From positions 1 to 5,419 of the forward strand of contig CALCQT010000368.1 of the NCBI GenBank assembly GCA_937894825.1: DNA of 5,419 bases, read 5' to 3'. A program made the position numbers and the translations under genes. This DNA is from an uncultured Anaerolineaceae bacterium. Its GTDB lineage: Bacteria > Chloroflexota > Anaerolineae > Anaerolineales > Anaerolineaceae. Under the pieces are notes generated by a model that saw nothing but the letters and a program-made list of their open reading frames with translations, was not told the origin of the DNA and searched no databases. Below are positions 1 through 5,419 of the stretch, in pieces; position 1 is the first letter of the stretch, and every line of letters begins with the position of its first letter.

Positions 1-278
1 GTCAGAGGCAACGCGAGCGGAAAGGCGATCAGATTGATCGAAGCTACCGAAACAACGGCGAACTTTGCCGTAAACCAAAGCGCTTCAATAAATTTGGTAT
101 CCGCTGTAAAAGCTTTGATATAGTTGGCCATGCCGACCCAGCGCGCGTCAATAACCGTCCGGAACTCGGTAAATGAAAGCCCAATCCCCATAATAAAAGG
201 AATAAGAAATGATACCGTGAATGCCAGAAGCGTTGGCAATACAAAAATCGGAAAGTATTTTTTCAGAGTTTTGTCCAT
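1..278 (-). CDS. Carbohydrate ABC transporter permease, MalF/UgpA type (partial, N-terminal 92 residues)
   Basis: This is the first of probably two membrane subunits of a binding-protein-dependent sugar importer; it forms part of the channel in the cytoplasmic membrane. The start is ATG at 276-278, preceded by a near-perfect SD AGGAGG (285-290 on the minus strand) six bases away. The visible 92 codons begin MDKTLKKYFP and give a first membrane helix at about residues 10-35, rich in F, L and I. The motif WVGMANYIKAF follows at 47-57, matching the 'FVGLxNYxxxF' signature after TM1 of MalF-family permeases. A second hydrophobic segment begins near residue 68. The gene is cut by the left window edge, so the EAA loop that contacts the ATPase is not visible. 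It lies 98 bp downstream of the binding-protein gene on the same strand and is almost surely in its operon. A MalG-type partner would be expected further left. The substrate cannot be read from this fragment. Confidence 0.88.
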   Translation of the reverse strand, partial: MDKTLKKYFPIFVLPTLLAFTVSFLIPFIMGIGLSFTEFRTVIDARWVGMANYIKAFTADTKFIEALWFTAKFAVVSVASINLIAFPLALPL

Positions 279-300
279 TTGTCGCCTCCTTTATGAAAAG

Positions 301-338
301 AAAGCCTGCTTTGATATGGCAAATCAAGAGCAGGCTTT
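301..338 (-). terminator. Intergenic stem-loop between binding-protein and permease genes (attenuator or mRNA-stabilising hairpin)
   Basis: AAAGCCTGCT (301-310) pairs perfectly with AGCAGGCTTT (329-338). The stem continues with TTGAT (311-315) and ATCAA (323-327) after a single bulged G at 328, leaving a 7-base loop, so about 15 pairs in all. Read on the minus strand the hairpin is followed by CTTTTCATAA; with the stem's own terminal Ts this makes TTTCTTTT, a modest U-rich tail. It begins 39 bases past the binding-protein stop codon and ends 10 bases before the SD of the permease gene. Stem-loops at this place are known in sugar ABC operons (such as malE-malF), where they cause partial termination or protect the upstream mRNA end. 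Which role applies here is inference. Confidence 0.72.
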
Positions 339-376
339 TATGATTTTTCGAACTATCTGTTCAATTCAGAAGCCGG

Positions 377-1699
377 TTAATTCGCGCTTTCAGTTTTCCA
401 TTCGTCAACGACCAGTGTTGAAACGGCGTCCCATTCAATCTGTCCCTGTGCATATTGCAACAACGCGGCGCCAAAGTCATTTTTGAAAGTCTGGCTTGGG
501 AAGACAGTGAAGTTCCATGCAACGGAGGTCACGCCGTCTTTGCTCATCCAGTTCAAAACTTCTTTCGCAAGCGGATCGGTCGGTTTTTCATCTTCACTGA
601 AGGTGTCAAACGGGGCGATGAAGCCGAGTTTGTTGGTGACGAAATCTTTCCCGGTCTCGGAGGAATATAACCAATAGATGAAATCCTCAGCCAACTTCTG
701 TTTCTCTTCGGAAACATTTTTGTTGATTGAGAAGAAGTTTTCGGTACCGGTGCAGAGACCCTGGTTCTCCTCACCCGCAACGCCGATGTAAATCGGCAGG
801 AACTTAATATCTTCTTCGGCCACAACGTTGCCGTCAACAGAAGCGATCTGGCTCCAGGCCCAGTTACCATTCTGGACGAATGCGACGCGCCCAAGCGCAA
901 ATTCAGCCATGGAATCAGCTACCTGTTTGGTGCCGAGAAGTTTGCGGTCGGTCACCGAGTTATTGATGTATAGGTCAAAGATATCTTTGAAATTCGGGCC
1001 ATATTCGAAAGTGATTTCTTTGGTAGCGTCGCTGGCCAGGTCGATATTGTTGTTCTTGAACTCATAATAAACCGGCACGTTGGCAAGATGTGTCTGCCAG
1101 CGCCAGTCTTCGCCCGGCTGCAATGAGGTGGAAGCGAAGACCCCGTCGATGCCCAGCTGATCTTTCTTAGCGGTCATGTCTTCCACGACAGCTTTTAATG
1201 TGGCGAAATTATTGATTTCGTCCATCGAAGCAGCGACTGCGCCTTCTGTCGCGAAATAAGCGTTCAGAATGGCCTGGTTATAAATAATTCCATAACCTTC
1301 AACCACGTATGGGATGCCATAAACACCGTCACCATCGGTGACCGCGAGTGATTTATCAGACAGATGCGCATATAACTCGGTGTCTTTCAAATCTTTCGTA
1401 TAGTCTTTCCAGGATGCATAGCCTTTCGGCCCGTTGATCTGGAAGAGCACCGGCGGATCCGCTTTCGCAATTTCCGATTTCAAAGTTTGTTCGTAAGTGC
1501 CGGAAGCTGCGGTGACAACGTTCAATTTCACGCCGGTTTCCGCTTCATAGGCGGCGGAAATTTCATCGTAAACTTCTGCAATTTCCGGTTTGAAGTTTAA
1601 GTAATAAATTGATTTTGAGTCCTGTGCATGCACTGCGCCAGTAAATACAACGATTAATGCAAGTGCAATCAATTGAATAGCGATTATTCTTTTGTTCAT
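377..1699 (-). CDS. Extracellular solute-binding protein of a carbohydrate ABC transporter (family 1)
   Basis: This 440-residue protein has the usual length for family-1 sugar-binding proteins; it captures substrate outside the membrane and delivers it to the permeases. The start ATG (1697-1699) has an SD AGGAGAGG at 1703-1710. Residues 1-25 form a signal peptide: NKR at the N-terminus, a hydrophobic core to about 20, then an AxA-like VHA before Q26. No lipobox cysteine is present; the only Cys in the protein is C316. Family hallmarks include GIPYVVEGYGIIYN (128-141), typical of the hinge and ligand region, and GRVAFVQNGNWAW (270-282), the usual 'GkaAm...G.W' segment. Aromatic-rich stretches at 197-212 and 395-401 (W396, F397, F400) could line the sugar site. 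The acidic C-terminal end (IEWD...DEW) is common in the family. It is first in a leftward operon with the MalF-type permease. Ligand unknown: I cannot tell an oligosaccharide from a glycoside or polyol. Confidence 0.93.
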   Translation of the reverse strand: MNKRIIAIQLIALALIVVFTGAVHAQDSKSIYYLNFKPEIAEVYDEISAAYEAETGVKLNVVTAASGTYEQTLKSEIAKADPPVLFQINGPKGYASWKDYTKDLKDTELYAHLSDKSLAVTDGDGVYGIPYVVEGYGIIYNQAILNAYFATEGAVAASMDEINNFATLKAVVEDMTAKKDQLGIDGVFASTSLQPGEDWRWQTHLANVPVYYEFKNNNIDLASDATKEITFEYGPNFKDIFDLYINNSVTDRKLLGTKQVADSMAEFALGRVAFVQNGNWAWSQIASVDGNVVAEEDIKFLPIYIGVAGEENQGLCTGTENFFSINKNVSEEKQKLAEDFIYWLYSSETGKDFVTNKLGFIAPFDTFSEDEKPTDPLAKEVLNWMSKDGVTSVAWNFTVFPSQTFKNDFGAALLQYAQGQIEWDAVSTLVVDEWKTESAN

Positions 1700-1730
1700 G
1701 AGCCTCTCCTTGTGAATAGACTTATTTTTT

Positions 1731-1760
1731 GTTTATACCATTCATTTTGAATGTATAAAC
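1731..1760. promoter_or_regulatory. Interrupted palindrome upstream of the sugar-binding-protein gene: candidate operator or leader hairpin
   Basis: GTTTATAC (1731-1738) is mirrored exactly by GTATAAAC (1753-1760). Inside them ATTCA (1740-1744) mirrors TGAAT (1748-1752) around a 3-base centre, with one unpaired C at 1739, giving 13 matching bases per arm. It ends 32 bp from the binding-protein start codon and 21 bp from its SD. There is no T-run after it on the minus strand (AAAAAATAAG follows), so it is not an intrinsic terminator for that operon. A dimeric repressor site overlapping the transcription start, or a folded 5' leader, are the two readings. It lacks the central CG typical of LacI-family operators. 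The regulator is unknown and none is encoded in the window. Confidence 0.5.
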
Positions 1761-2021
1761 ACTTATAGTCTTATGATATAACATTTGTTTTGATTCGCAT
1801 AGGGTCATTTTGCCGGAATTTCCAATCAGGTTGCGGTTCAAAAGACAAAGATTCTTCAGTGGTTTGTTGCTCAAATTGAATAAGACAATTTTGCTCCGGG
1901 TAGGATAGAAAGAGAAGCCCCGGCGGACGGCAGTCATTTGCTTTGACCTGTTCGGGTTTCCAGCTTGCCGATGGTAGAATTTAATAGAGAATCCCGAATG
2001 ACCGCTGCCGGCGGGGCAACT

Positions 2022-2026
2022 GAGGA
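2022..2026 (+). promoter_or_regulatory. Ribosome binding site that favours GTG 2031 as kinase start
   Basis: GAGGA at 2022-2026 lies four bases before GTG 2031 and is the only good SD near the 5' end of this frame. The upstream alternatives TTG 1965 and ATG 1971 have no purine-rich SD in front of them, and ATG 1998 has only a weak AGAGA (1986-1990). Confidence 0.5.
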
Positions 2027-2030
2027 AGAT

Positions 2031-3131
2031 GTGAGTATCCAGAATATCTGCAATAATTGTTTTACAGGTACGGGCGGGAAAAATCCTTGCCCGCAATGTG
2101 GTTTTGACAACCTGTCTTCCTTCAACAATTCCCAGCAACTCCAGTATGGAACGGTACTGAACCGGCAGTATTTGGTTGGCAAGACTTTGGGGCAGGGCGG
2201 CTTTGGCATCACCTATCTCGGTTATGATCTGGTGAATCACAATCGAATTGCGATTAAGGAATATTTCCCATCCGGGTTGGTAATTCGGGAAGGCGCGCAA
2301 GTTCAACCGATTCTGCCTGAAAATCAGGCCGCTTTTCATCGGGGGGTTGAGGCATTTTTCCGCGAAGCCCGTATTTTAGCGAAACTGATAAATTTTCCGA
2401 ATATTGTCGGCGTGCTGAATTTTTTCCAGGAGAAAGGCACGGCTTATTTTGTCATGGAATACATTGAAGGCCAATCCCTGCGCGGTTATCTGGAAAGCCG
2501 GGGCGGAAGAATCTCTTATGAGGAAGCGCTGGTTCTGTTACGGCCGATTATGGCGTCTTTGGATGCGGTCCATCAGGAAGGGATGCTTCACCGGGATATT
2601 GCGCCGGATAATATTTATGTCACGGAAGCCGGTGAGACGAAACTGCTGGATTTTGGCGCGGCGCGTTACCATGAGGAAGAAGATACGCATAGTATCCGGA
2701 CGGTGATCAAGCCCGGTTATGCGCCGATGGAGCAATATCCCAGCGGATCAAGCCAGGGCCCCTGGACGGATGTTTATGGGATGGGGGCGACTTTTTACCG
2801 GGCTATTACCGGAATTGTTCCGCCGGACGCACCGACACGGTCACTGAAAGATGATCTGCTCCCGCCATCTCAATTGGGTGTGGCGTTGCCGATGGAAGCG
2901 GATCATGCGATCATGCGCGCGCTTGCGCTGAACATCATCTTCCGGTTCCGCTCAATGACTGAATTCAGTAATATGCTGGTACGGCAGGATCCGATTCAAA
3001 CACAAATGCCGCCGGGACCGGTATCGGATCGGGCGCAAGACACGGATCGGCAGCCGTTTACGCAACAAATTCGGTCTGAACCGATAACGGAAGTCCGGTT
3101 GAAATTACCGGAAGAGCGCCGCAGGATTTAA
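2031..3131 (+). CDS. Serine/threonine protein kinase with N-terminal zinc ribbon
   Basis: Predicted cytosolic Hanks-type kinase of 366 residues, counting from GTG 2031. Residues 7-23 hold CNNC and CPQC, a four-cysteine zinc ribbon often found at the front of this bacterial kinase group. The kinase domain runs from about 46 to 317. It has the glycine loop GQGGFG (54-59), IAIK with the ATP-binding K76 followed by EYFP, a likely C-helix E112, catalytic loop HRDIAPDN (187-194, base D189), DFG (207-209), and the P+1 region GYAPMEQY (229-236). D247 (WTDVYG) and R305 are also present. In the catalytic loop the usual Lys two residues after Asp is Ala, as in related kinases with HRDISPDN. About 50 polar, Pro/Gln-rich residues follow, with no membrane segment, whereas many relatives continue into a TM and sensor region. 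Alternative starts are ATG 1998, ATG 1971 and TTG 1965. The substrate is unknown, and neither flanking system is an obvious target. Confidence 0.92.
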   Translation: MSIQNICNNCFTGTGGKNPCPQCGFDNLSSFNNSQQLQYGTVLNRQYLVGKTLGQGGFGITYLGYDLVNHNRIAIKEYFPSGLVIREGAQVQPILPENQAAFHRGVEAFFREARILAKLINFPNIVGVLNFFQEKGTAYFVMEYIEGQSLRGYLESRGGRISYEEALVLLRPIMASLDAVHQEGMLHRDIAPDNIYVTEAGETKLLDFGAARYHEEEDTHSIRTVIKPGYAPMEQYPSGSSQGPWTDVYGMGATFYRAITGIVPPDAPTRSLKDDLLPPSQLGVALPMEADHAIMRALALNIIFRFRSMTEFSNMLVRQDPIQTQMPPGPVSDRAQDTDRQPFTQQIRSEPITEVRLKLPEERRRI

Positions 3132-3307
3132 AAGAATTTCGTCAAGGCGCCGGTGTCAAAAGTAAGAACGTCAAAAGCGAATTCGTAAGAAGGCATTGCG
3201 ATTTCATGTCCACCGAAGGTGCGAAAGGCTCGATTATGAGAATTGCCCATTGCGGTATCATCAGATTCATTCCCATTATTTGGTTCTTTTCGATAACGGG
3301 TATATAA
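3080..3307 (+). other. Open frame overlapping and following the kinase stop: possible frameshifted kinase C-terminus
   Basis: In the reading frame one base back from the kinase frame, no stop occurs between TGA 3077-3079 and TAA 3305-3307, giving about 75 codons without a good start of their own. The translation begins TDNGSPVEITGRAPQDLKEF, looks like a normal polar linker, and ends in a hydrophobic stretch (IIRFIPIIWFFSITGI) that could be a membrane helix. Kinases of this family often have exactly a polar linker then a TM helix after the kinase domain. A single-base indel near 3077-3100 would join it to the kinase. It could equally be chance: an open run this long is uncommon but not rare in one frame. 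Confidence 0.2.
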
Positions 3308-3308
3308 T
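3280..3308 (+). promoter_or_regulatory. Putative sigma-70-type promoter for the KimA-like permease gene
   Basis: A perfect -10 hexamer TATAAT at 3303-3308 is separated by exactly 17 bp from TTGGTT at 3280-3285, which shares the TTG half of the consensus -35. Transcription would begin near 3314-3316, giving a leader of about 74 bases before ATG 3389. It is the best promoter match noticed in the window, but the -35 is only a half match. Confidence 0.55.
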
Positions 3309-3317
3309 CAAGAAAAT

Positions 3318-3353
3318 ATGAGTGGAGATCTTCAGTCGATTGCTTATGGGTGA
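3318..3353 (+). other. Possible 11-codon leader ORF in the permease leader
   Basis: ATG 3318 opens a frame MSGDLQSIAYG ending at TGA 3351-3353. It would lie only 2-4 bases after the predicted transcript start and its stop falls at the foot of the 3' arm of the terminator-like hairpin. There is no clear SD and no run of a single amino-acid codon, so a role as an attenuation peptide is only a guess. Confidence 0.15.
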
Positions 3354-3368
3354 AGTATCTCTTTTTTT
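3325..3368 (+). terminator. Intrinsic-terminator-like hairpin just upstream of the KimA-like permease gene
   Basis: GAGATCTTCA (3325-3334) pairs with TGAAG (3351-3355) plus ATCTC (3357-3361) with one bulged T at 3356, giving 10 pairs and a 16-base loop. Seven Ts follow directly (3362-3368). It ends 20 bases before ATG 3389. It could end the kinase transcript, but it lies downstream of the only clear promoter for the permease, so transcripts from that promoter would also have to pass it. The stem is rather AU-rich and bulged, so termination may be partial. Confidence 0.6.
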
Positions 3369-3388
3369 ATTTGCGAGTATAGGAAATT

Positions 3389-5338
3389 ATGACTGAATTT
3401 GATAATAAAAATGATTCCGTGTTTCATCAAACTTCGGAATATCGGCCTTCCAGATCTTTGTTGACGATGCTGATCGGGAAACCACTGGAAACCGCGGAGT
3501 CATCGCACCAGACGATTGGAAAAGCGGTCGGGCTGGCGGTCTTTGCGTCCGACGCTTTGTCGTCCATGGCTTACAGCACACAGGAGATGATGCTCATTCT
3601 GGCGGCGGCCGGGACAGCCGCTTTCGGATATATTATGCCAATAACGCTCTGTATTGTCGGATTGTTGACGATATTGGCAATTTCGTATGAACAGACCATA
3701 CACGCTTATCCGGAGGGTGGCGGCGCTTATATCGTGGCGCGGGATAATCTGGGTGATACTGCCGCGATGACGGCTGCCGCGGCACTGCTGACGGATTATA
3801 TCCTGACGGTTGCGGTTTCTATTTCTTCCGGTGTGGCCCAATTTACCTCCGTTTTCCCTGACCTTTATCACTATCGGGTCTTGCTCGCGATGGGGTTTGT
3901 CCTCTTTATAATGGTGGTTAATTTGCGCGGTGTAAAAGAATCCGGGCTCACCTTTGCCATCCCAACCTATGTGTTTCTGAGCTCAATTTCAATCATGGTC
4001 ATCTACGGCTTATTCCAATTGTTTGCCGGCGACCTTGGAACGGTTGTGGATCCTCCAGAACTGGAACATGATGGTCCGTTTTCTGCCATAACCGCATTTT
4101 TGATTTTAAAAGCGTTTGCCAGCGGAACGACCGCACTGACTGGTGTGGAAGCCATTTCCAACGGGATTACGGCTTTTAAAGAACCGCGGACAAAAAACGC
4201 GGGTGAAACATTGATCATTATGTCCGTTTTGTTAGGAACATTGCTTTTGGGCGTCTCTTATCTGACTTTTCGGACCGGTGTGATCCCATCCGAGGTCGAA
4301 GCGAACATTTCACAGTTGGCGCGCACAATTTTCCATTCGAAAAATATCCTGTACCTGGTCACGGTTGGCTCGACAATGTTGATTTTGATTATGGCTGCCA
4401 ACACAGCATTCGCGGATTATCCGCGTTTGAGCGCGATGCTGGCCAGAGACGGATTTCTGCCCCGTCAGTTTTCCTGGCGCGGAAGCCGGCTGGTTTTTTC
4501 CCGTGGGATCGTCTTTTTGTCGACCATGGCGATCCTGCTGATTGTTTTTTTCCAGGCCAGCGTCAACCGGTTGATCCCGCTCTATGCGGTGGGCGTCTTC
4601 GTATCCTTCACTTTATCCCAATTTGGCATGGCCAAGCGCTGGCACAGGATTGGGAAAATGAAAGAAGGGGAAGTTTTTCATGGGCACATTTCCATATTTA
4701 AGTATGACCGGCATTGGCTTTTTAAGATGCTTTCGAATGGAATCGGCGCCTTTTGTACCCTGATTATTTCGCTTATTTTTGGTGTCACAAAATTTATTGA
4801 CGGGGTCTGGTTCGTGCTGATCCTTACACCGTTTTTGGTCCTCATCTTTTCACTGATCCATTCGCATTACCGGACGATTGCGAGCAGGTTGTCGCTCAGC
4901 GATGGGGAGAAGTCGAGCCCGCATATCACCCGTCACCGGGTTTTGTTGCTGGTGAGCGGCGTCCATCAAAGCTCAATTAAAGCGCTGCGCTATGCCCGGA
5001 CGATTTCGGATGATATTACTGCGCTGCATGTTGCAGTGGACCCGGAAGAATCGGAGAAAATTCAGGAACGCTGGCAGGAATGGGGCGACGGCTACAGGTT
5101 GACCATTCTTGATTCACCTTACCGGCTTTTGCTCGAACCTTTACTGATTTATATCGAAGCACTGCTGAAAAAAGTGGACGTGAATGAAGTAGTGACGATT
5201 GTTGTTCCACAGTTTGTGAGTAAACTACCGGCGATTTCTCTGTTGCATGCGAAAGCGGCGGATTCGCTGCGAAATGCGTTGATCCATTATCCAAATGTCG
5301 TCATCACAGAAGTGCCTTATGATATTGACGATCTGTAA
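3389..5338 (+). CDS. APC-superfamily permease, KimA-like potassium importer with C-terminal USP-like domain
   Basis: Inner-membrane transporter of 649 residues, slightly longer than B. subtilis KimA (607). From about residue 28 (LIGKPL) it follows KimA closely. Shared blocks include SDALSSMAYSTQ (54-65), AYPEGGGAYIVARDNLG (106-122), TDYILTVAVSISSG (135-148), ALTGVEAISN (249-258), AANTAF (336-341) and RLIPLYAVGVF (394-404). About 12 membrane helices span 45-492. From memory of the KimA structure, the potassium-site residues D36, Y43, D117, T121, T230, E233 and Y377 correspond here to D55, Y62, D136, T140, T251, E254 and Y399, all present. Residues 515-649 form a soluble domain starting HRVLLLVSGVH and containing ALRYARTIS and ALHVAV, typical of the USP-like tail. 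ATG 3389 is the first start after TAG 3380-3382, with a short SD AGGA (3381-3384). The next gene looks like trkA, supporting a potassium role. Some related permeases carry amino acids, so the substrate is a strong inference, not proven. Confidence 0.9.
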   Translation: MTEFDNKNDSVFHQTSEYRPSRSLLTMLIGKPLETAESSHQTIGKAVGLAVFASDALSSMAYSTQEMMLILAAAGTAAFGYIMPITLCIVGLLTILAISYEQTIHAYPEGGGAYIVARDNLGDTAAMTAAAALLTDYILTVAVSISSGVAQFTSVFPDLYHYRVLLAMGFVLFIMVVNLRGVKESGLTFAIPTYVFLSSISIMVIYGLFQLFAGDLGTVVDPPELEHDGPFSAITAFLILKAFASGTTALTGVEAISNGITAFKEPRTKNAGETLIIMSVLLGTLLLGVSYLTFRTGVIPSEVEANISQLARTIFHSKNILYLVTVGSTMLILIMAANTAFADYPRLSAMLARDGFLPRQFSWRGSRLVFSRGIVFLSTMAILLIVFFQASVNRLIPLYAVGVFVSFTLSQFGMAKRWHRIGKMKEGEVFHGHISIFKYDRHWLFKMLSNGIGAFCTLIISLIFGVTKFIDGVWFVLILTPFLVLIFSLIHSHYRTIASRLSLSDGEKSSPHITRHRVLLLVSGVHQSSIKALRYARTISDDITALHVAVDPEESEKIQERWQEWGDGYRLTILDSPYRLLLEPLLIYIEALLKKVDVNEVVTIVVPQFVSKLPAISLLHAKAADSLRNALIHYPNVVITEVPYDIDDL

Positions 5339-5351
5339 TACTGATTTTTTT

Positions 5352-5375
5352 ACGCAGCGTTGTGAATGGCTGCGT
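5352..5375 (+). repeat. Small stem-loop between permease and TrkA-like genes
   Basis: ACGCAGC (5352-5358) pairs with GCTGCGT (5369-5375) around a 10-base loop. Only three Ts follow on the plus strand (5375-5377) before ACG, so it is a poor terminator; the T-run (5344-5351) lies on its 5' side instead. Because the two genes are 57 bp apart on one strand, it more likely tunes or processes a shared transcript than ends it. Confidence 0.4.
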
Positions 5376-5395
5376 TTACGAGAGGAAAGAGGGTT

Positions 5396-5419
5396 ATGAA
5401 GATATTGGTGGTAGGCTGC
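5396..5419 (+). CDS. Probable TrkA/RCK-family potassium uptake regulator (partial, first 8 codons)
   Basis: Only eight codons are in the window: ATG AAG ATA TTG GTG GTA GGC TGC, reading MKILVVGC. The first beta strand and start of the glycine loop of TrkA and other RCK NAD-binding proteins typically read 'MK(I/V)(I/L)(I/V)VGCGRVG', so the match is good but short. The start at 5396 has GAGGA (5382-5386) nine bases upstream and a second purine block AGAGGG (5388-5393) closer in. It lies 57 bp after the KimA-like gene on the same strand. If it is TrkA it would be a cytosolic subunit that gates a potassium transporter in response to nucleotides. Other Rossmann-fold proteins begin similarly, so the call leans on the neighbour. 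Confidence 0.55.

Larger units (their letters stand above)
1700..2030. other. Divergent intergenic region between the sugar-importer operon and the kinase gene
   Basis: This 331-bp gap must hold promoters for the leftward sugar operon and the rightward kinase gene. It contains the SD of the binding-protein gene (1703-1710), a strongly AT-rich stretch at about 1711-1795 with several TATA-like hexamers on both strands, and the palindrome at 1731-1760. No hexamer there has a convincing -35 partner at 16-18 bp, so I do not place a promoter. The right half (1796-1964) is less AT-rich and has no ORF I believe. Frame 3 is closed by TGA at 1944-1946, so the kinase cannot start earlier than about 1947. 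Confidence 0.6.

Noticed and set aside
124..486. 120-codon plus-strand open frame across the permease/binding-protein junction
   Set aside because: It is antisense to both real importer genes, and its middle is simply the 301-338 hairpin read through. No family resemblance.
1873..1891. Short inverted repeat AAATTG / CAATTT in the divergent region
   Set aside because: Only six AT-rich pairs with a 7-base loop and no T-run; expected by chance in such sequence.
1722..2339. 205-codon open frame on the minus strand across the intergenic region and kinase 5' end
   Set aside because: It is antisense to the zinc ribbon and glycine loop of a clearly real kinase, has low-complexity mixed composition, no recognisable motif and no good SD. 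It is a shadow frame.
3154..3177. Two copies of GTCAAAAG spaced 16 bases apart after the kinase stop
   Set aside because: Eight-base A-rich words with no third true copy; too short to support a repeat element or binding site.
3132..3388. c-di-AMP (ydaO) or other riboswitch upstream of the KimA-like gene
   Set aside because: The predicted leader is about 74 bases, shorter than a ydaO aptamer, and I see none of its conserved segments in the whole gap. Only a terminator-like hairpin is present.
3378..3391. Leaderless start for the permease gene from a TATAGG-like -10 at 3378-3383
   Set aside because: There is no -35 partner and the same bases form a usable SD (AGGA); the TATAAT at 3303 is a better promoter.
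3500..3871. 123-codon minus-strand open frame inside the permease gene
   Set aside because: Opposite strand of a highly conserved KimA-like region; Arg/Gln-rich composition typical of shadow frames.

Overview
The window looks like ordinary bacterial chromosome: compact genes, moderate GC (about half by eye), SD-type ribosome sites and no mobile-element signs. The mix suggests a heterotrophic, sugar-using anaerobe-type bacterium, of Chloroflexota/Anaerolineae or Clostridia-like affiliation. It contains a sugar ABC importer, a Zn-ribbon Ser/Thr kinase of the 'KEYFP' type, and a KimA-like APC permease next to a TrkA-like gene. The lineage is my inference from gene families, not something the sequence proves.

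Left part (1-1699, minus strand): a carbohydrate ABC importer operon read leftward. The substrate-binding protein gene (377-1699) comes first. A strong intergenic hairpin (301-338) follows, then the 5' end of a MalF-type permease gene that runs off the left edge (1-278). The hairpin probably sets a higher level of binding protein than of permease. A 30-bp interrupted palindrome (1731-1760) just upstream of the binding-protein gene is a good candidate operator or leader hairpin.

Middle (1700-3388, plus strand): a 330-bp divergent intergenic region, then a Ser/Thr protein kinase with an N-terminal four-cysteine zinc ribbon. I start it at GTG 2031 and it ends at 3131. It has all the usual kinase motifs but stops about 50 residues after the kinase fold, with no membrane segment. 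A second reading frame stays open from 3080 to 3307, so a frameshifted or decayed C-terminus is possible. The 257-bp gap before the next gene holds a promoter-like pair (TTGGTT, 17 bp, TATAAT). Immediately after it, and upstream of the next start codon, comes a bulged hairpin with a seven-T run. This arrangement could be a terminator for the kinase transcript or an attenuator for the transporter.

Right part (3389-5419, plus strand): a 649-residue APC-superfamily permease closely resembling the potassium importer KimA, with a C-terminal USP-like cytosolic domain. After 57 bp come the first eight codons of a gene whose start (MKILVVGC) is typical of TrkA/RCK NAD-binding potassium-uptake regulators. 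Together they suggest a potassium-transport locus.

I see no RNA gene, CRISPR array, insertion sequence or clearly new multi-gene system. The most interesting signals are regulatory: the leader of the permease, the operator-like palindrome, and the kinase tail.
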